Shown here in pieces: positions 45,014 to 52,736 of a stretch of 64,000 nucleotides of DNA (position 1 is the stretch's first letter; each line of letters opens with the position of its first letter). This DNA comes from Priestia megaterium. GTDB taxonomy: Bacteria > Bacillota > Bacilli > Bacillales > Bacillaceae_H. The stretch spans positions 3,944,001-4,008,000 of the forward strand of contig NZ_CP085442.1 of assembly GCF_023824195.1 (NCBI RefSeq), given 5' to 3'. The notes under the pieces were generated by a model that searched no databases, was not told where the DNA came from, and worked only from the letters and a program-made list of their open reading frames with translations. Both the position numbers and the translations under genes were made by a program.

Positions 45014-45499
45014 TTAAAACAGCTGGGTGTACAGCTGATACTTATAAAGCATATAGAAACTTCCTATCACTGCCAGGTAAAAGATGAGAGTCTCTGCTCC
45101 GCTACCTGTTTCATATGTTAAAGGAGGCTTAAACTTCTTCTTGCTAAGAGGTGAGAAAAAAGGTACCCCTCGTTTAGAAAAGAAATCTCCAAGAATATGA
45201 AAAGCGTATCCATAGGCTATTCCTAATGTAAAGTCATTGTCATACATCGTATGTAAATAAAAAATAAGTCCGCTTGCAAGAATAGAATGCGTAATACCTC
45301 GGTGTCCAAAAATAGATTTAATTATTTTTGCGAGACCAAGAGATCTTCTACCAATATATGAATTTGGTTCATCAATATCAGGAAGCAGTGCTCCAATCGC
45401 GATGCCTACAACATAAGGAAATGTAAACGAAGCGTCTCCTGTTATAGCCACGCCGGCACCGGCAGCAATCGATGTTGCAATATGTGTGTGATATCTCAA
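45014..45499 (-). CDS. YdjM-like membrane-bound metal-dependent hydrolase family
   Basis: 161 residues from a TTG at 45499 with AGAAGG 8 nt upstream; a GTG at 45508 is also possible. HTHIATS at the N-terminus, ALLPDIDEPNS, FGHRGITHSI and GYAFHILGDFFSKRGVPFFSPLSKKK are the metal-binding blocks of the DUF457/YdjM family. Three to four hydrophobic segments are present. E. coli YdjM is SOS-induced; a LexA-box-like sequence lies about 50 bp upstream here. Substrate unknown. Its 3' end abuts repeat copy 3. Confidence 0.85.
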   Translation of the reverse strand: MRYHTHIATSIAAGAGVAITGDASFTFPYVVGIAIGALLPDIDEPNSYIGRRSLGLAKIIKSIFGHRGITHSILASGLIFYLHTMYDNDFTLGIAYGYAFHILGDFFSKRGVPFFSPLSKKKFKPPLTYETGSGAETLIFYLAVIGSFYMLYKYQLYTQLF

Positions 45500-45550
45500 A
45501 TATGCCACCTTCTTTCTTTTTCAACTTAAGGCAAGCACTGTGACCAAAAT

Positions 45551-45564
45551 CACACATACGTTCG
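45551..45564 (-). promoter_or_regulatory. LexA-box-like site before the YdjM-like gene
   Basis: Minus-strand CGAACGTATGTGTG matches the Bacillus LexA consensus CGAACRNRYGTTYC at 12 of 14 positions, the two mismatches in the right arm. It lies about 52-65 bp before the chosen start codon. Confidence 0.4.
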
Positions 45565-45615
45565 CCCAACGTTAACTATAAGTGAAGGTGGTAAAAATGT
45601 CAAAATAATCTATGA

Positions 45616-45783
45616 TTACGTAAGCTGCAGACCGACTAACCCGATAAGCATCACAAGAAAACTAATAAGAGTACCCTTTCCATTTTTCTTTGCTCTTCCA
45701 TCTTTTTTGACAATAGAATAAATCCACGTACTCGAATACACAGCGAATCCAAGAAAACCAAATAACGTGATATATGTAAACAT
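45616..45783 (-). CDS. Small two-helix membrane protein
   Basis: 55 residues from the ATG at 45783, with AAAGGAG 7 nt upstream; the frame opens upstream at 45843 without a site. Two hydrophobic helices (YITLFGFLGFAVYSSTWIYSI and LISFLVMLIGLVGLQL) flank a basic loop KKDGRAKKNGKG. No family is recognised. Confidence 0.65.
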   Translation of the reverse strand: MFTYITLFGFLGFAVYSSTWIYSIVKKDGRAKKNGKGTLISFLVMLIGLVGLQLT

Positions 45784-45907
45784 ACCGAAACTCCTTTGCT
45801 TGTCATTACTATTAACTATACGAGATTTTATAAAAAAAAACAAAGTAGTATGACGGCTTGTTTAATATCTCTTTCTTTTTCTTATACTAGGAAAAGGAGG
45901 GATGGCT

Positions 45908-46150
45908 ATGCAACAGAAGCAGCTGGAAGATATATTCGACTTTTATGGGTTAAGTGAGGTTTATCGCGGCAATTTTGAGGACGTTGAACACCACTGGTTA
46001 TTTAAAGACGTGGAGGCAACTATACTTGAAGATTTTTTTAACTCTCACGATTGCGAAGATCTTGAATGCTGTACTCTAGAAGAATTTTGTTTTTTATTCA
46101 TGAATTTCCAATCCATACATGCACAAATTCCCCACGTGTACTATTACTAA
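45908..46150 (+). CDS. Small acidic cysteine-containing protein, unknown
   Basis: 80 residues from the ATG at 45908, which is 6 nt from AGGAGGG; the ATG at 45902 lies directly on that site. Sequence blocks are LEDIFDFYGLSEVYRGNF and a CEDLECCTLEEFC stretch with four cysteines. It ends VYYY. It is acidic and soluble with no recognised family. It converges on gabD with a shared terminator. Confidence 0.65.
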   Translation: MQQKQLEDIFDFYGLSEVYRGNFEDVEHHWLFKDVEATILEDFFNSHDCEDLECCTLEEFCFLFMNFQSIHAQIPHVYYY

Positions 46151-46185
46151 AAAAGTGATTTCGCAGGAAAGCGAAATCACTTTTT
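46150..46185. terminator. Bidirectional terminator between the small gene and gabD
   Basis: Perfect AAAAAGTGATTTCGC/GCGAAATCACTTTTT arms with a 6-nt loop, located between convergent stop codons. Confidence 0.93.
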
Positions 46186-46186
46186 G

Positions 46187-47611
46187 TTAAAAGCCTAAAG
46201 AAATATATTTTACTTCTAAATATTCTTCGATTCCATAATGTCCGCCTTCGCGTCCAAGTCCACTTTCTTTAAAGCCGCCAAACGGCGCTTGTGGGGTAGA
46301 AGGTAGTCCATCATTTAGCCCTACAATACCATATTCTAAAGCTTCAGCAATACGGATAGCTTCTGAAATATTTTCAGTGAACACATAGGCTGCTAATCCG
46401 TAAGGCGAGTTATTTGCACGGCGAATAACTTCTTCTTCTGTTTGATACGTCGCAATTGGAGCAATTGGTCCGAATGTTTCTTCGTACATACAAAGCATAT
46501 CGTCCGTTGCACCATCTACAACCGTAGGTTCAACAAACAGTCCGCTGCCCTCTTCACGTACAGATCCTCCCGTTAAGACATTCCCGCCTTTTTCTACAAC
46601 ATCAGCTAAATGGCGCTTTACTTTTTCTAACGCTTTTTCATCGATTAAAGGTCCGATATCCGTACCTTCTTCTAAGCCGTTTCCGACTTTCAGCTGACTA
46701 ACAGCTGCTGCAAACTGCTCTGCGAACGGTTTAGCAATAGACTCGTGCACGTAGATGCGGTTTGTACATACGCATGTTTGACCAGCGTTACGGAATTTAG
46801 AAGCAATTGCATTTGTTACTGCTTTATCTAAATCAGCATTTGCTGTTACGATAAACGGAGCGTGTCCGCCTAATTCTAAAGACACTTTTTTAACCGTATC
46901 AGCTGCTCCGCGCATTAACAGTTTACCTACTTCTGTAGAGCCCGTAAACGATAGTTTACGTACACGTCCATCTTGAAGCCACGCTTCTCCAATCGCTTTT
47001 GCATCTCCCGTAACTACATTAATTACGCCTTTTGGAATACCCGCTTCTTGTGCCAGCTCTGCTAGTCGAAGAGCCGTTAGTGGCGTTTGTTCTGCCGGTT
47101 TAATAACCGCTGTACATCCAGCTGCTAAAGCTGGCGCTACTTTACGCGTAATCATAGCTGCCGGGAAGTTCCAAGGTGTAATAGCTGCCATGACTCCCAC
47201 AGGCTGCTTATGAGCAAATAATCGTTTATTAGGAGAAGAAGCTGGAATTGTTTCTCCGTAAATGCGTTTTCCTTCTTCTGCGTACCATGAAACGAATCCG
47301 TTGGCATAGCCAATTTCACCTTTTGCTTCTTTAAGAGGCTTGCCTTGCTCGACTGTCATTATTTCAGCAAGTTCATCGGTGTGTTCTTCGATCAGCTGAT
47401 GCCATTTAAATAATAATTTACCGCGCTCTTCTGCTGTTTTTTTAGACCAAGTTTGAAACGCTTCATAGGCAGCATCTGCTGCTAGCTTAGCTTCTTTCTC
47501 TCCACCTTTTGCAACAGTAGCCACTACTTCATTTGTTGCTGGATTTACCACTTCGTATGTATCATTTGCTGAAACAAATTCTCCGTTAATATATAAGTTT
47601 GCTTGCTTCAT
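46187..47611 (-). CDS. gabD: Succinate-semialdehyde dehydrogenase
   Basis: 474-residue aldehyde dehydrogenase. WNFPAAMITRKVAPALAAGCT and KPAEQTPLTA bind NAD(P), with GSTEVGK the Rossmann turn. E247 in LELGGHAPF is the general base and C280 in GQTCVCTNR the nucleophile, next to C282 as in redox-sensitive GabD enzymes. It oxidises succinic semialdehyde to succinate in the GABA shunt. It is the third gene of gabT-gabR-gabD on one strand, the order reported in Bacillus thuringiensis, and lies 32 bp after gabR. Confidence 0.95.
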   Translation of the reverse strand: MKQANLYINGEFVSANDTYEVVNPATNEVVATVAKGGEKEAKLAADAAYEAFQTWSKKTAEERGKLLFKWHQLIEEHTDELAEIMTVEQGKPLKEAKGEIGYANGFVSWYAEEGKRIYGETIPASSPNKRLFAHKQPVGVMAAITPWNFPAAMITRKVAPALAAGCTAVIKPAEQTPLTALRLAELAQEAGIPKGVINVVTGDAKAIGEAWLQDGRVRKLSFTGSTEVGKLLMRGAADTVKKVSLELGGHAPFIVTANADLDKAVTNAIASKFRNAGQTCVCTNRIYVHESIAKPFAEQFAAAVSQLKVGNGLEEGTDIGPLIDEKALEKVKRHLADVVEKGGNVLTGGSVREEGSGLFVEPTVVDGATDDMLCMYEETFGPIAPIATYQTEEEVIRRANNSPYGLAAYVFTENISEAIRIAEALEYGIVGLNDGLPSTPQAPFGGFKESGLGREGGHYGIEEYLEVKYISLGF

Positions 47612-47642
47612 ATTTCTTCACTCCCTGCTTAAATTTATCTAC

Positions 47643-49013
47643 TCAATGTTCTGTGCTGTCCGAAACGTACTTTCGAATTTTACGACTGGCTTGTGATTGG
47701 CTAATACCAAGCTGTTCTGCTACTTTGTAAGACGACCTATGCTGTTCAAACGCCTTTATGACCATCTCTTTTTCCACATGTTCAATCATTTCAGGAAGCG
47801 TATGGACAGGTTGATCGATAGCAAACTCTTTTGCAAAAGGCAAATCTTTAAGCGTAATCATTTCTTCCCCTGTAACAACCAGACGCTCAATGATATTTTC
47901 CACTTCACGAACGTTTCCTTTCCATTCTTGTCCTAAAAATGCATCTAACGCCTTTGGTGATAAACGTACATTACGTTCGTATACCGTATTAAAATGGTGA
48001 AGAAACTGATAGACAAGCGGCAGAATATCTTCTTTTCGCTCTCGTAAAGGAGGAATGGTAATCGGCACTACGTTAAGTCGATAGTACAAATCACGTCTAA
48101 ACTTTCCTTCTTCCACCATTTGTTCTAGATTTTGATTCGTAGCAGCAATAATTCGTACGTCTATTGATACTGCTCTTGTTGAGCCCACGGGACGAATTGT
48201 ACGGTCTTGCAGCACGTGGAGCAACTTACTTTGTGCTGAAAGAGAAAGTTCACCAATCTCATCTAGAAAAAGCGTGCCTTCGTTCGAAAGCTCAATGATC
48301 CCTTTTTTCCCTTCTCGAAATGCTCCAGTAAACGTACCGCCTTCATAGCCAAATAGCTCTGATTCAATAAGCTGTTCAGGAAGCGCTGCACAATTAAGTT
48401 CATGATACGGCTGCTGTTTTCTTGTACTAAGCTGGTGAAGCAGTTTTGCTACTCTGCTTTTTCCTACCCCTGTTTCTCCAAGTAAAAGAACGGTTGTATT
48501 TACAGAAGCAACTCGTTGAATGGTTGAAAAAACTTTTTTCATCGCTTCACTTTTTGTCACGATGCCTTCTAAATCCACGGCTTCGTTTAACTCTTTTTTA
48601 TAGTTTTCAAGCTGTTCTTCCATCTCTTCTACTTTTCGTTTTAATTCCATTAAGTCTGTTAGATCTCGAGAATAGCTAATAACGCTTTTTAAATGCCCGT
48701 CGTTTATAAATACCGGCCTTGTCCGCACATGAAGATACCGGCCGGAGTTTGTTTTTTGAACCAATTCAATCGCTTGATTAGATTCAATCACTTTTAACGT
48801 GGCCGAAGGATAAAAAATACCCATTTCCTGCAGTTCTTTTACGTGCTTTCCAATAAAATCTTCCACTTTCAAAGCATAGTTTTTTTCACACTCTGAATTT
48901 ACAACTAACACATATCCATTTGCATCAGTTACAAAGATTTCATCAAATGATGACTCAAATATATCGTAAAGTTCGTCGTTAATTTGCTGAATATGCTTTT
49001 TATGAATGGTCAT
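47643..49013 (-). CDS. gabR: Sigma-54-dependent PAS transcriptional activator (GabR type)
   Basis: 457 residues from the ATG at 49013 (AAAGG 8 nt upstream). A PAS domain (about 10-120) precedes the AAA+ domain: Walker A GETGVGKS (179-186), Walker B LFLDE (248-252), GNVREVENII. The sigma-54 contact loop reads GTFTGA (226-231) instead of the usual GAFTGA. A Fis-type HTH, VAEQLGISQSQASRKI, ends the protein. It should respond to GABA or succinic semialdehyde and activate gabT from the -24/-12 promoter upstream of gabT. It is separated from gabT by repeat copy 4. This is not the MocR-family GabR of B. subtilis. Confidence 0.92.
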   Translation of the reverse strand: MTIHKKHIQQINDELYDIFESSFDEIFVTDANGYVLVVNSECEKNYALKVEDFIGKHVKELQEMGIFYPSATLKVIESNQAIELVQKTNSGRYLHVRTRPVFINDGHLKSVISYSRDLTDLMELKRKVEEMEEQLENYKKELNEAVDLEGIVTKSEAMKKVFSTIQRVASVNTTVLLLGETGVGKSRVAKLLHQLSTRKQQPYHELNCAALPEQLIESELFGYEGGTFTGAFREGKKGIIELSNEGTLFLDEIGELSLSAQSKLLHVLQDRTIRPVGSTRAVSIDVRIIAATNQNLEQMVEEGKFRRDLYYRLNVVPITIPPLRERKEDILPLVYQFLHHFNTVYERNVRLSPKALDAFLGQEWKGNVREVENIIERLVVTGEEMITLKDLPFAKEFAIDQPVHTLPEMIEHVEKEMVIKAFEQHRSSYKVAEQLGISQSQASRKIRKYVSDSTEH

Positions 49014-49121
49014 TTGAATCACCTTTTCGTCAAAAAATAATTATTATTTTATTTTATCAGAAAATGAAAAATCTATAAATAGAGTGTCCAAACATACCCA
49101 TTCTTTGTGATTCATGAAGAA

Positions 49122-49469
49122 TGAAGTTGAGACATAACTAAATCCAGCCCATTTAAAGACGAACCAGTAGGATAAAGGAGCTCGTATGAATCGCTTGTGA
49201 CACCGCTGTTGATTTCCGTGCAAGATTTCGCTTTCCGCGGGCGGCCGGTGAGCCTCCTCGTTGCTTCCGCTCCTGCGGGGTCTCACCTGTTCCGCTTTTC
49301 CCGCAGGAGTCTTCGTCTTGCCCTCCAATCACCAGCTAGAAGCAGCCACATACATGAAACCTGCGTTCACCATCGCCATGAAAAATCCGAACGAGTTGGA
49401 TTCTTCATCAAAAATCTCGATTCATCGTTCGGATCTTTCTTCAACTAAAATACGTTTGTCTCAGCCTCA
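49122..49469. repeat. Dispersed structured repeat, copy 4
   Basis: About 348 bp. It begins AGTTGAGACATAACTAAATC and ends TGTCTCAGCCTC, inverted ends matching copy 3. The outer stem GCTGTTGATT/AATCACCAGC has one mismatch. GGTGAG (49247)/CTCACC (49282) and CTCCTGCGGG (49270)/CCCGCAGGAG (49300) are perfect. The 3' hairpin AATCCGAACGA/TCGTTCGGAT is at 49384-49434 and, on the minus strand, continues into TTTTTC. It lies 3' of gabT, whose stop codon is 15 bp away, and between gabT and gabR. Confidence 0.92.
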
Positions 49470-49483
49470 TGCCACAATTTCTC

Positions 49484-50839
49484 TTATACTTCAACCGTTT
49501 GCTGTACGCTTGCTTCTAGTGCTGCTTCAAAAATAGCTAAGCCTTCTTCTAACTGCTCATCCGTAATAACAATTGGCATTAAGATACGAAGAACGTTTCC
49601 AAATACTCCTGCGCTAAGCAATAATAATCCACGCTTGTTTGCTTCTTTTACGATGCGCTGTGTAAGCTCTTTGTCCGCTTCTTTTGTTTCACGGTCTTTC
49701 ACAAGCTCAATCGCAGACATCGCTCCTAATCCGCGAATATCACCGATACAGTCATATTTTTCTGCTAGTTTTTCAAATCGTGATGTTACCACTTTTCCAA
49801 GGTACTCACCGCGTTCATTTAGCTTTTCTTCTTCAATGATATCAAGTACAGCTAAAGCTGCTTCACATCCAAGAGGACTTCCACAATACGTTCCGCCAAG
49901 CTCACCAGGATTAGATTCATCCATGATTTCAGCACGGCCAATGACACCGCTGATTGGTACGCCAGCTCCTAGTGATTTTGATACCGTAATTAAATCAGGC
50001 TCAACGTCAAAATGTTCAATACCGAAGTAGCGGCCTGTACGTGCAAATCCTGCTTGAATTTCATCTGATACAAATAAAATTCCGTGCTCTTTACATAATT
50101 GATACACTTCTTGCACAAAACGTTTACCTGGAACAATGAAACCACCTTCACCTTGAATCGGCTCCATTACAACAGCTGCAATCGTTTCCGGTGCTACTTC
50201 TGTATTTAAGAAGTTTTTGAATTCTGTAATCATGAAATCTTCGTATGCTTCAACTGATAACCCTTGTGGACGGCGATACTCATAAGGATATGGAGCTTTG
50301 TATACTTCAGGAGCAAACGGTCCAAATTCATATTTATATGGTTTTACTTTACTTGTCATTGTCATTGTCATTAATGTACGACCATGGAAACCGCGGTTAA
50401 AGGAAATAATTCCTTGACGCTTTGTATATTTACGAGCAATTTTCACTGCGTTTTCTACAGCTTCTGCTCCGCTATTTAAAAGTAATACTTTCTTGTCAAA
50501 TTCACCAGGTGCAATTGCTGCTAATCTTTCTGCAAGCTCTACATATGACTCATACATCATTACATTAAATCCTGTGTGAATAAAACGGTCTACTTGCTTG
50601 TGAAGCGCTTCTTTCACTTTTGGATGACTGTGCCCTACATTGATTGTGCCAATTGCCCCTACGAAATCAATAAACGTATTGCCATCGACATCTTTAACGA
50701 TCGCCCCTTCAGCCGTATCAGCAAATGTCGGAATGCCATAACTTACGCCTTTCGGAATGGCACGGTGTCTTCTATCTAATAATTGCTTTGCATTTTCTCC
50801 CGGTAAATTTGTTGCTACTTTGCTAAAAGTTTGACTCAT
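49484..50839 (-). CDS. gabT: 4-aminobutyrate aminotransferase
   Basis: 451-residue class-III aminotransferase. LLNSGAEAVENAVKIARK, NRGFHGRTLMTM, VVMEPIQGEGGFI, D259 in FVSDEIQAGFARTG and the PLP lysine K288 in TVSKSLGAGVP are typical of GabT. It converts GABA and 2-oxoglutarate to succinic semialdehyde and glutamate. A sigma-54 promoter (50884-50900) lies 45 bp upstream. Its neighbours gabR and gabD complete the shunt. Confidence 0.95.
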   Translation of the reverse strand: MSQTFSKVATNLPGENAKQLLDRRHRAIPKGVSYGIPTFADTAEGAIVKDVDGNTFIDFVGAIGTINVGHSHPKVKEALHKQVDRFIHTGFNVMMYESYVELAERLAAIAPGEFDKKVLLLNSGAEAVENAVKIARKYTKRQGIISFNRGFHGRTLMTMTMTSKVKPYKYEFGPFAPEVYKAPYPYEYRRPQGLSVEAYEDFMITEFKNFLNTEVAPETIAAVVMEPIQGEGGFIVPGKRFVQEVYQLCKEHGILFVSDEIQAGFARTGRYFGIEHFDVEPDLITVSKSLGAGVPISGVIGRAEIMDESNPGELGGTYCGSPLGCEAALAVLDIIEEEKLNERGEYLGKVVTSRFEKLAEKYDCIGDIRGLGAMSAIELVKDRETKEADKELTQRIVKEANKRGLLLLSAGVFGNVLRILMPIVITDEQLEEGLAIFEAALEASVQQTVEV

Positions 50840-50883
50840 TTTTTATCTTCCTCTCATATTAAATAATTCTTCAATTAGTTTAT

Positions 50884-50900
50884 ATGCAAAAAACGTGCCA
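50884..50900 (-). promoter_or_regulatory. Sigma-54 (-24/-12) promoter of gabT
   Basis: On the minus strand TGGCAC-N5-TTGCAT, a full match to the consensus TGGCACnnnnnTTGCW, preceded by a T. It lies 45 bp upstream of the gabT ATG. A GabR-type activator gene is directly downstream, which makes a chance match unlikely. Confidence 0.92.
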
Positions 50901-50952
50901 ACTTTTAAAAAGCTGAAAAATAAGCATTTTTAGATAATTCTAACGATAATTT

Positions 50953-50988
50953 ACTTACCAATAAGTCTATATAAACTTATTGATAAGT
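50953..50988. promoter_or_regulatory. Tandem dyads, putative GabR enhancer
   Basis: ACTTACCAATAAGT (50953-50966) and ACTTATTGATAAGT (50975-50988) are two 14-bp palindromic sites spaced exactly 22 bp apart, two helical turns. They lie about 55-90 bp upstream of the -24 element, a usual place for a sigma-54 activator. Confidence 0.6.
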
Positions 50989-51115
50989 CAAAAAAGACTC
51001 TTCCCTCACATAAAGTGCAGGAATTTTATATTGCCATAAAAGGAACAAGGCTTTTATAATAAATGTATAAATATAGTAATGTTATGATTAACCTCTTTAT
51101 AAAGGAGTGAAAAAT

Positions 51116-51541
51116 ATGCTAGAGGGCTGGTTTTTATGGGTTATTTTATTTTGGGTTGTCTTTTTAATGAGCATGTTTGCTATCGGCGGATTTTTTATGT
51201 TCAGGAAATTTTTAAAGCGCTTACCAAAAGAAGACGGCATGTCTGAGCTTGATTGGCAAGATCACTATCTTTCCAAAACCGTCCACCTTTGGTCAGCGGA
51301 TCAAAAGCAGCTATTAAACGTTCTTGTTGAACCAGTACCTGAACTATTTCGCGATGTAGCCAAACAAAAAATCGCGGGGAAAATTGGGGAACTCGCAATT
51401 GAGGAACAAGCAGCCTCTATAACGGAAGACTTAATCGTACGTGGATACATTTTAGCTACGCCTAAACGTGATCATAAATTTTTATTAAAAACATTAAAAA
51501 AGCAAAAAATAGATGCCGTTCCCTATCAGCATTTATTTTAA
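51116..51541 (+). CDS. yneK: DUF2621 family membrane protein (YneK-like)
   Basis: 141 residues from the ATG at 51116 (AAGGAG, 8 nt); a GTG at 51107 overlaps the site. TM helix at about 4-30 (GWFLWVILFWVVFLMSMFAIGGFF). The soluble part, LPKEDGMSELDWQDHYLSKTVHLW and FRDVAKQKIAGKIGELA, matches DUF2621/YneK. It converges on ccdC, its B. subtilis neighbour. Function unknown. Confidence 0.85.
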   Translation: MLEGWFLWVILFWVVFLMSMFAIGGFFMFRKFLKRLPKEDGMSELDWQDHYLSKTVHLWSADQKQLLNVLVEPVPELFRDVAKQKIAGKIGELAIEEQAASITEDLIVRGYILATPKRDHKFLLKTLKKQKIDAVPYQHLF

Positions 51542-51544
51542 ATC

Positions 51545-51574
51545 AAAAAAGGTGGCTGCGTAGCCACCTTTTTT
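51545..51574. terminator. Bidirectional terminator between yneK and ccdC
   Basis: AAAAAAGGTGGCT/AGCCACCTTTTTT stem between convergent genes. Confidence 0.92.
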
Positions 51575-52064
51575 AGTTTAATATCGTTGTATTAGCAAGA
51601 CGATCATTATGCAGCTTTCGTTCGAGCTTTTTGTACGATGTGTACATAGCAATGCGCCAAGGTACAATCATACCAAATGCTAAAATCCAGAACATACCGC
51701 CAAGCTGACCAACATCAATTGAAGAACTTAAATATATTTTCATTGCAATTCGAATAATAAGCAAACCAATAATAATGAATGCAAAAGCTTTTGAACGCTT
51801 CAAGTAAATATGATCGTCACGAATTTCAAATTTAGACGTTTTAATTAACAGGATTGAGAAAATCATGCCTGCTATTAACGCCTCAAGCAGTTCTGCACCC
51901 GTTACTCGAAACATTGGAAAGATAAACATTAACGCTCCCGTACTCATAAAAAAAGGCGGAAGTATAATTTTTTTTGCATTCGTTGGTTTATCAGCAGCTT
52001 TCATTCGAACAACTAATATGAAAGAAGCCATAAAAATTGCGACAAGTGTTGAAGCAATAACCAA
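51573..52064 (-). CDS. ccdC: CcdC family membrane protein
   Basis: 163 residues from a TTG preceded by AAAGGAAGG. Five hydrophobic segments; KKIILPPFFMSTGALMFIFP, KTSKFEIRDDHIYLKRSKAFAFIIIG and ILAFGMIVPWRIAMY are family blocks. In B. subtilis ccdC (yneJ) follows ccdA in a cytochrome c maturation cluster but its exact role is unproven. Here an unrelated membrane protein gene (UPF0316) lies between ccdA and ccdC. Confidence 0.85.
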   Translation of the reverse strand: MVIASTLVAIFMASFILVVRMKAADKPTNAKKIILPPFFMSTGALMFIFPMFRVTGAELLEALIAGMIFSILLIKTSKFEIRDDHIYLKRSKAFAFIIIGLLIIRIAMKIYLSSSIDVGQLGGMFWILAFGMIVPWRIAMYTSYKKLERKLHNDRLANTTILN

Positions 52065-52143
52065 TGAAATCCTTCCTTTACTATAGTTTAGTGTTTACTT
52101 ATTATTATAATCCAAAAAACATCAGAAGTAAAAGTGCAACAAA

Positions 52144-52170
52144 AAAACAGAAGAGGATCTCTTCTGTTTT
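52144..52170 (-). terminator. Terminator after the UPF0316 gene
   Basis: Perfect 12-bp arms AAAACAGAAGAG/CTCTTCTGTTTT around GAT, with T-runs on the minus strand. Confidence 0.9.
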
Positions 52171-52736
52171 TATTTAGTAGAGGTGATATCTGCTTTTGCT
52201 TTTTGCTTTTGTTTTTGCTTTTTCATTGCTTTTAGTAAGAACCCGCCTTTAAATTTACGCGGCTCGTATGAAATAATGAAAGCACGAGGCTCATATTCTT
52301 CAATGAATGCTAATAGCTCTTCTTCTCTACTTCTTTTTGTTAAAATGTCTAATCTATAGCGTGCACTGTCTCTTCCTTCTCCTTGGTAAACAGTAACACC
52401 AAAACCTTCCTGTCGAAGGCGGTTAATCAACTCTTCATTTTTGGTCATAAGGTTAACTAAGAATGTTGTATATCCGATAGCAAGTCTAGATTCGATATAA
52501 CTTCCAAGGATAATTCCCACTCCAAACCCAACTGCATATACAACCATAGCAAGCGTGCTTTGATCTCCTGAAAATACAAGGGATAAGCCGAATACATAAA
52601 TTAACGCTTCAACAAATCCAAAAACCGAGGCATACATACTCATACCTTTGACTAAAAAAATTGTGCGCAGCGTCAAGATCGGTACATAGATCAGTTGCAA
52701 AAGCAAGATTAACAAAATATCTTTCAATTTATACAC
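52170..52736 (-). CDS. UPF0316 (YebE-like) membrane protein, DUF2179/DUF5698
   Basis: 188 residues. Three hydrophobic helices, with TLRTIFLVKGMS, FVEALIYVFGLSLVF and YAVGFGVGIILGSYIESRLAIGYT, match the UPF0316/DUF5698 membrane domain. The C-terminal DUF2179 domain (about 95-165, LRQEGFGVTVYQGEGRDSARYRLDILTKR) resembles a small ligand-binding or regulatory domain. A Lys/Gln-rich tail ends the protein. B. subtilis YebE is a relative; function unknown. It occupies the place where B. subtilis has ccdB/yneI. Confidence 0.85.
   Translation of the reverse strand: MYKLKDILLILLLQLIYVPILTLRTIFLVKGMSMYASVFGFVEALIYVFGLSLVFSGDQSTLAMVVYAVGFGVGIILGSYIESRLAIGYTTFLVNLMTKNEELINRLRQEGFGVTVYQGEGRDSARYRLDILTKRSREEELLAFIEEYEPRAFIISYEPRKFKGGFLLKAMKKQKQKQKAKADITSTK

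Noticed and set aside
47643..49013. MocR-family GabR
   Set aside because: The protein has PAS, AAA+ and Fis-type domains, not a GntR HTH with an aminotransferase domain.
26964..49469. Short open frames inside the four repeats (PRRS..EEAHRPPAES-type peptides)
   Set aside because: They arise from GC-rich structured sequence, differ in start and frame between copies, and lack ribosome binding sites.
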